A DNA stretch of 5,327 nucleotides from an uncultured Chloroflexaceae bacterium. GTDB lineage: Bacteria > Chloroflexota > Chloroflexia > Chloroflexales > Chloroflexaceae. The DNA is taken from assembly GCA_937141995.1 (NCBI GenBank), contig CAKZQX010000288.1, forward strand, positions 1 to 5,327, read 5' to 3'. Both the position numbers and the translations under genes were made by a program. Shown piece after piece: positions 1-5,270 of the stretch. The notes beneath the pieces are model-generated. The model was not told the DNA's origin and did no database searches. It saw only the letters and a program-made list of their open reading frames with translations. The first letter of the stretch is position 1. Each line of letters opens with the position of its first letter.

Positions 1-58
1 CATAAAAAACAGTACGGTTGTGTCTAGGCAGGGTAGTGCAGATGATGTACCTTACGGA

Positions 59-174
59 TATAGAGAGACATCAGAGAGAAGTCGTACCATCACAAGGGAG
101 ACGCGGCTTGGAGCCGCGTATGGAAGCTGCACGAATCCGCTCCATTTGTCCGATGGTACGCTGATGTCGCTATA
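59..174 (+). ncRNA. Candidate structured RNA or 5' leader: three-way junction
   Basis: This stretch folds into one compact structure by Watson-Crick pairs alone. The closing helix is 59-63 with 170-174. After a small internal loop, 67-74 pairs with 161-168 (8 bp). Past an 8-nt one-sided GA-rich bulge (75-82), 83-91 pairs with 152-160 (9 bp). After a 2-nt bulge (150-151), 92-95 pairs with 146-149. The junction holds a 5-nt linker (gggag, 96-100) and two directly abutting hairpins: 101-108/112-119 with a 3-nt loop, and 120-127/139-145 with one bulged A and an 11-nt loop. About 41 pairs fall in 116 nt. It ends 43 nt before the start codon of the secreted protein, so it may be a cis-regulatory leader or a free small RNA. 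I cannot match it to a known riboswitch or ribozyme. The strand is inferred from the downstream gene. A DNA-level role, such as a recombination or protein-binding site, is the main alternative. Confidence 0.5.
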
Positions 175-201
175 ACCTTAATTAGAATAACTCTCAATGA
201 G

Positions 202-208
202 AAAGGAG
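202..208 (+). promoter_or_regulatory. Ribosome binding site deciding the start at 218
   Basis: AAAGGAG lies 9 nt upstream of the ATG at 218. It is inside the reading frame that would start at the earlier in-frame ATG (197), which has no purine-rich site before it. This favours 218, and the protein then begins directly with a compact signal peptide. Confidence 0.75.
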
Positions 209-217
209 AGCGCGACA

Positions 218-844
218 ATGCATCACAAGATCTTAATGGTGACCTTAGTCCTCACGTTCATTATCACCTCATCAACCAGTACCTTGGCAGCACAGTCATC
301 TGAGAAGGAGCGAGAAAAGTATAACCAGGTTATGGAAGAGTATGGTTTAAAGATGGTCGAAGAAATCCCCGATGGTGTTACACCAATCGAAGTGAGTAGC
401 CCTGAGGAATTAGATGCTCTATTTCGGAAAATCGAGGATGATCTACGCAACTCCACTTCAACAGTGAGTGAGGCAATTGAGGATACACCTCTTGAACAAC
501 CTGAACCCAGGGATACAGCCTACATAACAATCAATAGAAACTGTTCAGTTGCGTTAGGTGGACTGACGAATCCATATTTTAACACGTATGGTACGATCCG
601 TGTTGGTGCAGTAGATTCCTCATGGCGCTGGATTGATTCTGCAAGTGCTAGTGTTGGGTTGTCCGGAGTAACAACTGGTGTGTCTCTTTCCGATACGTGG
701 ACACAGGCAGACATCAATTCTAATCAGACATCAGTCTATATATCGGGAGGTGGAACTCTGAATTATTACGTCTTAACACCGATTGGACCGGTAACTTTTA
801 GCAGTGAACCAATAAGTTGTTCTTTAAGCTACTCTGTTTATTAA
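218..844 (+). CDS. Small secreted protein of unknown function
   Basis: The product is a 208-aa protein I do not recognise. Residues 1-25 form a classic Sec signal peptide: MHHK, then a hydrophobic core (ILMVTLVLTFII), then a Ser/Thr-rich stretch and a likely cleavage site after A24 or A25. The mature part has two regions. Residues 26-98 are strongly charged and probably helical (SSEKEREKYNQVMEEYG; SPEELDALFRKIEDDL), ending in an acidic Pro-rich linker (DTPLEQPEPRD). Residues 100-208 are rich in Ser, Thr, Gly, Tyr and Val with alternating hydrophobics, as in a small beta-sandwich. Only two cysteines, C109 and C201, bracket this domain near its two ends and could form a disulfide. There are no catalytic motifs, cell-wall anchor or lipobox, so the protein is probably released or in the cell envelope. 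The gene is AT-richer than those after 1167, which may mean transfer. It sits between the candidate structured leader and a perfect palindrome that probably terminates it. An in-frame ATG at 197 would add seven residues but lacks a ribosome binding site. Confidence 0.8.
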   Translation: MHHKILMVTLVLTFIITSSTSTLAAQSSEKEREKYNQVMEEYGLKMVEEIPDGVTPIEVSSPEELDALFRKIEDDLRNSTSTVSEAIEDTPLEQPEPRDTAYITINRNCSVALGGLTNPYFNTYGTIRVGAVDSSWRWIDSASASVGLSGVTTGVSLSDTWTQADINSNQTSVYISGGGTLNYYVLTPIGPVTFSSEPISCSLSYSVY

Positions 845-850
845 GAAACA

Positions 851-904
851 GAAACAACAATAAACTAGAGAGACCTCGAGGTCTCTCTAGTTTATTGTTG
901 TTTC
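851..904. terminator. Perfect 54-bp palindrome, probable strong terminator/attenuator
   Basis: Bases 851-877 are the exact reverse complement of 878-904, with no mismatch and no spacer; pairing stops at 850/905. It begins 7 nt after the stop of the secreted-protein gene. The central part (865-890, ctagagagacctc and its complement) is the stable stem. The outer part is A-rich on the left and U-rich on the right (tttattgttgttt), so the layout suits an intrinsic terminator and could work in both directions. The U tract is broken by G residues and is itself paired. The next gene starts only 26 nt later on the same strand, so read-through or attenuation is likely. A protein-binding dyad is an alternative. 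Confidence 0.65.
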
Positions 905-929
905 ATAAAGTTAGGAGTAAAACATTCTC

Positions 930-1145
930 ATGCAAAATACACCTCTTTTTATCGCTCAGCTTTATAATTTCACTTTTATAGTGCTGTGGTTGGTACTAAT
1001 GGTGATAGCGCTTATAAAACTAGGAAGAAATGAGAATAATATGTTTATGCGAGTGTACTTATTATGGTTTTTTATTATTTTTCTTATCCCAATAATTGGA
1101 CCTATTATATTTTTCGTTTATTCACGAAATAAAAAACAAGAATAA
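930..1145 (+). CDS. Small two-helix membrane protein, PLDc_N-like
   Basis: The product is a 71-aa integral membrane protein. A first hydrophobic helix spans about residues 9-30 (FTFIVLWLVLMVIALIKL), followed by a short polar loop (GRNENN) and a second helix at about 38-64 ending in IPIIGPIIFFVYSRNKK. The 'P-x-x-G-P-I-x-(F/Y)' ending followed by basic residues is the hallmark of the PLDc_N module (the phospholipase D/cardiolipin synthase N-terminal membrane domain), which also occurs alone in many small bacterial proteins. No HKD phospholipase domain follows, so no enzymatic role is implied; membrane anchoring or a partner function is the most that can be said. The start has AGGAG at 913-917, 12 nt before the ATG, which is rather long. 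The gene is AT-rich like the secreted-protein gene before it and lies just past the 54-bp palindrome. Its stop is 21 nt before the GC-rich gene that follows. Confidence 0.75.
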   Translation: MQNTPLFIAQLYNFTFIVLWLVLMVIALIKLGRNENNMFMRVYLLWFFIIFLIPIIGPIIFFVYSRNKKQE

Positions 1146-1166
1146 AGTGATGATGAAAGGAACCAT

Positions 1167-1778
1167 ATGCATCAATCAGAGAGTATACGCAGCACAAACA
1201 GCTATCCGCCCCGGTCCGTGCATGGCGGGTGGGCGCTCTTTCGGGGATGGCTCCTGGCAAATATCCTCGGCTGGAGTGGCGGTATGGTGCCCGGCTACTT
1301 CTTCCCTGTCCGCGAGCCCGTTATGCCGCTCATTACCGGCGTCTGCCTGGGTCTCATCCTGGGGCTGGCCCAGTGGCGTGTGCTACGCCGCCGGGTGCCA
1401 CACGCCGGCTGGTGGATTCCCGTCACTACGGGCGCACTGCTCCTGCTCTGGGCCATCAATCCAACCAGGCTCGGTCTCATCACTGGCTGTATCATCGGGG
1501 TGGCGCAATGGCCGCTCCTGCACCACAAACTCGATCCTATCGGGTTCTGGATCATTGCCCATCTGCCGGCATGGTTGCTCAGTAGCTATTTTACTGCCTG
1601 GATTTTCCTCGATGGACCGGTCGGCACGGCCCTGAATGCCGGCGTAAGCCCGCTAGTCAATCACCTCGTCTTCTGGGGCATGTTCGGGCTGCTCTACGGC
1701 AGTATCACCGGGGCGGCCCTCTGGTTGATGCACTATCGCCTGGCGGGGATGCCCGCGTCTCAAGACGGGGCACCGTGA
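1167..1778 (+). CDS. Polytopic membrane protein with repeated GxxxGxAQW motif
   Basis: The product is a 203-aa protein with a 20-residue polar N-terminus and about six hydrophobic segments: roughly 22-46, 52-70, 82-97, 102-118, 124-148 and 160-188. It contains an internal repeat. Residues 62-86 (GLILGLAQW..., then LRRR and GWWIPV) align without gaps with 107-131 (GCIIGVAQW..., then LHHK and GFWIIA), sharing about 10 of 25 positions. A third, weaker copy begins at residue 178 (GSITGAALW, then HYRL). Each unit looks like a small-residue helix ending in AQW, a basic turn, and then another helix. I recognise this architecture from hypothetical membrane proteins of Chloroflexota and cyanobacteria, but no function is known to me. 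AAAGGA ends 7 nt before the ATG and supports the start. The gene marks the switch to GC-rich coding sequence, and its stop codon overlaps the possible start of the next short frame. Confidence 0.85.
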   Translation: MHQSESIRSTNSYPPRSVHGGWALFRGWLLANILGWSGGMVPGYFFPVREPVMPLITGVCLGLILGLAQWRVLRRRVPHAGWWIPVTTGALLLLWAINPTRLGLITGCIIGVAQWPLLHHKLDPIGFWIIAHLPAWLLSSYFTAWIFLDGPVGTALNAGVSPLVNHLVFWGMFGLLYGSITGAALWLMHYRLAGMPASQDGAP

Positions 1779-2056
1779 TAACCCATCAACATCGCGGAAC
1801 CATCCTGCTCATCCTCGTGCTACCGGCTGCCTGGGGACTGTCGGCAGCCTTCTCGTTCACTTTATCTCATGCCACATTACATCCCGATACCACACCGGTG
1901 ACAATCGATCTCCTCGCTAACATTACCTGTCACCTTGCCCGCGTGGATAACTGTCTGCACAGGAGCGATCTGATAGTCTGCCGTTGGAAGTTTGGAAGTC
2001 CCGCTTCTCATACCACGGGAGTCCCATCCCCCAGAATCCCCCACGCCCGCGTTTAG
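1775..2056 (+). CDS. Doubtful short reading frame, possible leader-peptide remnant
   Basis: A 93-codon frame starts with GTG inside the stop of the preceding membrane-protein gene (GTGA overlap), an arrangement typical of translational coupling. The only purine-rich site (GACGGGG, 1764-1770) is just 4 nt from the GTG. Codons 8-31 encode a convincing hydrophobic stretch (GTILLILVLPAAWGLSAAF), which could be a signal peptide or single helix, with codon use like the neighbouring genes. After about codon 60 the sequence stops looking like a protein: rare AGG, ATA and AGA codons appear, as do scattered Cys and Arg and a tandem 8-bp repeat (TTGGAAGT twice, 1984-1999). The frame ends at TAG 2054-2056, and the same frame then stays open through the whole hydrolase-like gene downstream. 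It may be a small membrane protein, a decayed gene, or the disabled N-terminus of an ancestral secreted hydrolase. Apart from this frame and a promoter candidate I see nothing in 1779-2173. Confidence 0.3.
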   Translation: MITHQHRGTILLILVLPAAWGLSAAFSFTLSHATLHPDTTPVTIDLLANITCHLARVDNCLHRSDLIVCRWKFGSPASHTTGVPSPRIPHARV

Positions 2057-2087
2057 TACGACAAAGCCTGTTCCACGCCGACACGGA

Positions 2088-2116
2088 TGGACAGGAATGG
2101 TACACTCCTTTACACT
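2088..2116 (+). promoter_or_regulatory. Candidate sigma-70-type promoter of the hydrolase/ATPase pair
   Basis: TGGACA (2088-2093, 5 of 6 matches to the -35 consensus) and TACACT (2111-2116, 4 of 6 to the -10) are separated by exactly 17 bp. Transcription would begin near 2123, giving a leader of about 50 nt before the GTG at 2174. It would also exclude the in-frame ATG at 2087 as a start. The -10 hexamer is duplicated at 2101-2106. Matches like this arise by chance, so this is only a candidate. Confidence 0.35.
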
Positions 2117-2159
2117 ACCCGGAGCATTTGCCTCAGGCTACACCGGGCCTGCATTCCTC

Positions 2160-2165
2160 AGGAGG
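2160..2165 (+). promoter_or_regulatory. Strong ribosome binding site for GTG start at 2174
   Basis: A perfect AGGAGG lies 8 nt before the GTG at 2174. The upstream in-frame ATG at 2087 has no comparable site. The 29 residues between the two are Arg/Cys/Leu-rich and do not resemble a protein domain or signal peptide, so the site settles the start. Confidence 0.8.
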
Positions 2166-2173
2166 AACAACCA

Positions 2174-3370
2174 GTGTCTATCGAAAAGAAGGGGATTGTT
2201 ATCCGCGATCCATGGTATGAGTTCGCTACCAACCCGGCCTATCCGGATGCGCCCAACCAAGCGTTTCAGGATACGATGGCCGGCTACCTGTCCGAGTTAA
2301 ATGTCCGCTGGGTGCGCCTGGAGTTTCATATTGCCGGCGACGATGTTGAAGCCGAGGTCGCCCGCAACGACTACTTTATCAACGAAGTCGCGCCCCGCTA
2401 TAACCTCAAGGTGCTGGGGCTGTTGAGTTTTGACCTGCTGCGCGGCACCAGTCCGCGCCAACTGATGACGGATAAGGAAGAAATCGATCCGCTCTATGGT
2501 GGCGGCGTGAACGCATATATGCATACCTGGCTGGACCGCGCCCGCTTTATCGCCAACCGCTATCAGGACAAGATCCATGCCTACGAGATCCTGAACGAGC
2601 ATAACCGGCTGCCGCTCGCCAGCAGCGCAGAACAAGAGCGATTTGCCAACCTGACCTACCGCGGCCGGGCCATTCCGCCCTACCTCGCAGCGCGACTGCA
2701 CACCAAGTTCTACCACTTCTTCCACAACCGGGATCGGGAGGATCTGCCGGAGGGTGCGTCCTGGCGGGATCAAACTCCGGTGATCATTGGTGGGCTGCAT
2801 CCCAAAGGCACAGGCGAGCCGGACGAGCGCGGTTATCTCTCCGATCTGGAGTATCTGCATCAACTCTACACACATCCCTGGGGCGGCTTCCCCGACTATC
2901 ACAAAACATTCGGCACATTCCCCACCGATGGCCTGGGCTACCATCCCTACCCGGAGGAGATTCGCGGGAGCATCAATCGGCTGCCGCACTACCGCGATAT
3001 CGCCTGGGAAACGACCATGTTAGCCTACCGCCTCGATGAGCTACGCCAGGAACTGCGCGGTATGGGACATCCCGATGTGCCCTTCTGGATTACCGAGATT
3101 GGGTACAACATTGCCTATGGCAACCACGATACCGAGGGCCAGGCGGCATTTTTGGAAGCCGTTCAGGGTATGCTGCTGGCGCGCACGGATGTTGCGACCA
3201 GCTTCTGGTTCAAGTACGAGGATTTTCCCGGCCTGCATGGGCGCGATACCGAAAAGTGGGGGTTAGTCCATATTCCCTACACCGTAGACGACGGCGTTGT
3301 CGCCTACGATCCGCAGGGGACACCGGCCTATACCCGCCTCGCCTATCACACCTACAGCACCATGGGCTAA
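2174..3370 (+). CDS. Glycoside hydrolase-like TIM-barrel protein (clan GH-A type)
   Basis: The product is a 398-aa single-domain protein, starting from GTG 2174, with the landmarks of a clan GH-A (beta/alpha)8 barrel, the fold of cellulase- and GH39-type retaining glycosidases. Visible strands include residues 44-51 (VRWVRLEF, early barrel strand) and 137-142 (YEILNE), where N141-E142 is the canonical Asn-Glu pair with E142 as acid/base. YHPYP at 256-260 fits a late strand carrying substrate-binding residues. FWITEIGY follows, with E308 placed as the nucleophile, and FWFKYEDF at 344-351 closes the barrel. Both catalytic glutamates are present, so an active retaining enzyme is plausible; the sugar substrate and the CAZy family cannot be named. 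No signal peptide or carbohydrate-binding module is present from this start, so the product appears cytoplasmic unless the upstream hydrophobic frame once belonged to it. The ABC-class ATPase gene follows after 40 nt and is probably co-transcribed. Confidence 0.85.
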   Translation: MSIEKKGIVIRDPWYEFATNPAYPDAPNQAFQDTMAGYLSELNVRWVRLEFHIAGDDVEAEVARNDYFINEVAPRYNLKVLGLLSFDLLRGTSPRQLMTDKEEIDPLYGGGVNAYMHTWLDRARFIANRYQDKIHAYEILNEHNRLPLASSAEQERFANLTYRGRAIPPYLAARLHTKFYHFFHNRDREDLPEGASWRDQTPVIIGGLHPKGTGEPDERGYLSDLEYLHQLYTHPWGGFPDYHKTFGTFPTDGLGYHPYPEEIRGSINRLPHYRDIAWETTMLAYRLDELRQELRGMGHPDVPFWITEIGYNIAYGNHDTEGQAAFLEAVQGMLLARTDVATSFWFKYEDFPGLHGRDTEKWGLVHIPYTVDDGVVAYDPQGTPAYTRLAYHTYSTMG

Positions 3371-3395
3371 ATGCAATTCCCCGCCAGATGAGACA

Positions 3396-3402
3396 GATGA
3401 GG
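3396..3402 (+). promoter_or_regulatory. Ribosome binding site for the ABC-class ATPase
   Basis: GATGAGG ends 8 nt before the ATG at 3411. The frame is open back to 3297, inside the hydrolase gene, but residues read there are a shadow of that gene. This site and the family's usual length support the start at 3411. Confidence 0.65.
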
Positions 3403-3410
3403 TTGAGCGC

Positions 3411-5165
3411 ATGTCAGATCAGAACACGTTACGCCAGACCCTGGCCCGTATCGATGGACGCGGCTACAAAGCCTACAAAGATATCGCGGGATCGTACGAT
3501 TTTGATCGATTTACCCTGTTTATTGATTATGTTCAGGGTGATCCCTTTGCCGCCCCGTCCAAGATCCGGGTGCGCGTCCCGCAGCAGCATGCGCAACTCC
3601 CCGACGCGCTGCACACCAACCCCGTCCGCCGGGTGGCCCTGCAAGATTTTCTGGCCCGCACCATGCAGCACGCGATCCGGCGCGTCGTCCAGGGGCGGCG
3701 CGGCACCGGCAAGAGCGGCCTGATCACGATTGACGCCGGCGGCCAGGAGATCCTGGAGCGTACCGCCATCCGGGTTACGCCGGAGTGGGTCGAGGCGCGG
3801 CTACAGGTCGGGTTGCCCGCCTCAGGCCGCAGCGTGCTGGGGCGGCAGGCCGAGGCGATGCTCTGCACCGAGTTGCCCGAAATTGTCGGCTCCGGGCTTG
3901 CCTGGGAGCATCTGCCGCAGCGCGACGGGCAGGAGTTTGTCGAGTGTTGCGAAAATCAGGCGCATATTCGTAGCCAACTGGCCGACCGGGAACTGGTCGC
4001 GTTTGTGGGTGATGGCGCGATCCTGCCGCGCGCGAGTGGCGCAAGCAACCGGCCACTGCCGCGTGAGCAGGCCGTCCCCTTCACCGCGCCGGCAGCATTT
4101 CGCGTGACATTTGATCTGCCCAACCCCATCCCCACCCCGGACGGCCCACAGCCGCAGATCAGCGGCATGGGCATCCCGCGCGGTGTCACCTTGATTGTCG
4201 GCGGCGGCTATCACGGCAAATCGACTCTGCTGCAGGCGCTGGAACAGAGCGTCTACCCCCACATTCCCGGCGATGGGCGGGAGTATGTCGTCACCGATGC
4301 AAGCGCGGTCAAGATCCGGGCCGAGGATGGCCGGCGCGTTGAGCAGGTAAATATCAGCCCCTTCATCAGCAATCTGCCCTACGGACGCAGCACTACGGCC
4401 TTCGCTACCGATAATGCCAGCGGCAGTACCAGCCAGGCCGCCAATATCATCGAGGCGCTGGAAGTAGGCACCCGGCTGCTGCTACTGGATGAAGATACCT
4501 CCGCGACTAACTTTATGGTGCGTGACGCACGGATGCAGACGCTGGTTCACAAAGTGCATGAGCCGATCACGCCCTTTCTGGATCGGGTGCGTGAGCTGTA
4601 CGATACCCTGGGTGTTTCGACTATTCTGGTGATGGGCGGATCGGGCGACTACTTCGATGTGGCCGACACAGTGATTATGTTGCGCGACTACCTGCCCCAC
4701 GATGTCACCGCCGAGGCAAAGCGCGTCCTGCAGGAGCATCCCAGCCGACGCCAGGCCGAAGCGGTCCAGCCGATTGAGCGGATCACACCGCGCATTCCCC
4801 AACCGGAGAGCTTCGATCCCTCACGGGGTCGGCGCGAAGTGAAGATCGACGCTAAAGACCGCGATCTCATCCTGTTTGGTAGTGATCCGATTGATCTGCA
4901 GGGGGTGGAGCAACTGGTTGATCTCAGCCAGACGCGCGCCGTGGGCCATGCGATACATCTGGCAACCGAGCGATTTATGGATGGCAAGGCTACCCTGGCC
5001 GAGGTTGTCACTGCTGTGGAGGAATTTTTTGACGCACATGGCCTGGATGCGCTCGACCCATTCCACCGTCGGGAGCACCACCCCGGCAACTTTGCCCGCC
5101 CGCGCCGGTTTGAACTGGCGGCGGCGATCAACCGCCTGCGCACCGTGCGGATGCAGCAGGTGTAA
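3411..5165 (+). CDS. Predicted ATPase of the ABC class (MRB1590-like)
   Basis: The product is a 584-aa protein that I recognise as COG3044, the 'predicted ATPase of the ABC class'; length and motif order suit a complete member. Residues 1 to about 240 are the family's N-terminal domain, which includes a glycine-rich P-loop-like RGTGKSG at 97-103. The ATPase core has a Walker A with an unusual histidine (GGGYHGKST, 264-272, K270). A divergent signature region (NASGSTSQAANI, from 335) stands where classical transporters have LSGGQ. Walker B is LLLLDEDTSATNF, with D360 and E361. A conserved MGGSGDYFDVAD segment and a C-terminal domain ending in FARPRRFELAAAINRLR follow. No membrane segments are present, so it is a soluble ATPase and not a transporter subunit. 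The trypanosome homologue MRB1590 is an RNA-editing factor with an RNA-binding pore, so nucleic-acid binding is possible, but the bacterial role is unknown. The gene lies 40 nt behind the hydrolase-like gene and is followed by a REP-like element. Confidence 0.92.
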   Translation: MSDQNTLRQTLARIDGRGYKAYKDIAGSYDFDRFTLFIDYVQGDPFAAPSKIRVRVPQQHAQLPDALHTNPVRRVALQDFLARTMQHAIRRVVQGRRGTGKSGLITIDAGGQEILERTAIRVTPEWVEARLQVGLPASGRSVLGRQAEAMLCTELPEIVGSGLAWEHLPQRDGQEFVECCENQAHIRSQLADRELVAFVGDGAILPRASGASNRPLPREQAVPFTAPAAFRVTFDLPNPIPTPDGPQPQISGMGIPRGVTLIVGGGYHGKSTLLQALEQSVYPHIPGDGREYVVTDASAVKIRAEDGRRVEQVNISPFISNLPYGRSTTAFATDNASGSTSQAANIIEALEVGTRLLLLDEDTSATNFMVRDARMQTLVHKVHEPITPFLDRVRELYDTLGVSTILVMGGSGDYFDVADTVIMLRDYLPHDVTAEAKRVLQEHPSRRQAEAVQPIERITPRIPQPESFDPSRGRREVKIDAKDRDLILFGSDPIDLQGVEQLVDLSQTRAVGHAIHLATERFMDGKATLAEVVTAVEEFFDAHGLDALDPFHRREHHPGNFARPRRFELAAAINRLRTVRMQQV

Positions 5166-5191
5166 GAGACTGTCTGAAAAGGGTTGGTCAT

Positions 5192-5270
5192 GGGGCTACG
5201 GCCCCGGAGCGGGAGTCCCGGCTTCAGCCGGTTTCGGCCACACACCGGCTGAAGCCGGGACTCCTGGGGC
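5192..5270. repeat. REP-like intergenic foldback element with nested hairpins
   Basis: Two structures lie 26 nt after the ATPase stop. First, ggggc (5192-5196) and gcccc (5201-5205) enclose TACG, giving an RNA hairpin with a c(UACG)g tetraloop, one of the most stable known. Second, 5212-5232 and 5244-5264 form a perfect 21-bp inverted repeat around an 11-nt loop. Each arm is itself a hairpin: ccggc-TTCA-gccgg at 5218-5231 and ccggc-TGAA-gccgg at 5245-5258. The gcccc at 5201-5205 could alternatively pair with ggggc at 5266-5270 and extend the long stem. There is no T tract, so this is not a textbook terminator, though it may protect or end the transcript. Such GC-rich 'gagtcccggcttcagccgg' elements recur in Chloroflexota genomes as I recall them. 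The flanking gagactgtctgaaaag could be an extension of the repeat or the end of a non-autonomous mobile element. Nothing further is visible from 5271 to 5327. Confidence 0.7.

Noticed and set aside
11..20. agtacggttg resembling the 3' strand of group II intron domain V
   Set aside because: The matching 5' strand would lie before the window, no domain VI or intron-encoded protein is visible, and the match is too short.
161..168. CTGATG resembling the hammerhead ribozyme core
   Set aside because: The next base is T, not the required A, no GAAA follows in the right place, and the segment is fully paired with 67-74.
59..174. Integron attC site
   Set aside because: No GTTRRRY/RYYYAAC core pair with the expected imperfect symmetry is present, and no integrase or cassette array is seen.
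146..176. Possible promoter TTGTCC (146-151) with TATAAC (171-176) ahead of the secreted-protein gene
   Set aside because: The spacing is 19 bp and the -35 is weak. Both hexamers lie inside or partly inside the paired strands of the candidate RNA, so the match may be a by-product of that fold. If real, it would mean 59-174 is not a leader.
1096..1635. 179-codon + strand frame overlapping the 71-aa and 203-aa genes
   Set aside because: Its translation is Ser/Cys/Pro-rich without a domain; the overlapping frames have ribosome binding sites and membrane-protein patterns.
2297..2989. Long open frame on the minus strand opposite the hydrolase gene
   Set aside because: It lies wholly antisense to a gene with clear catalytic motifs and good codon use, and its translation shows no domain-like features; it is a shadow of GC-rich coding.
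3371..3391. Six-codon mini-frame (ATG to TGA) directly abutting the hydrolase stop
   Set aside because: There is no ribosome binding site of its own and it is too short to distinguish from chance, though it could affect coupling to the ATPase start.
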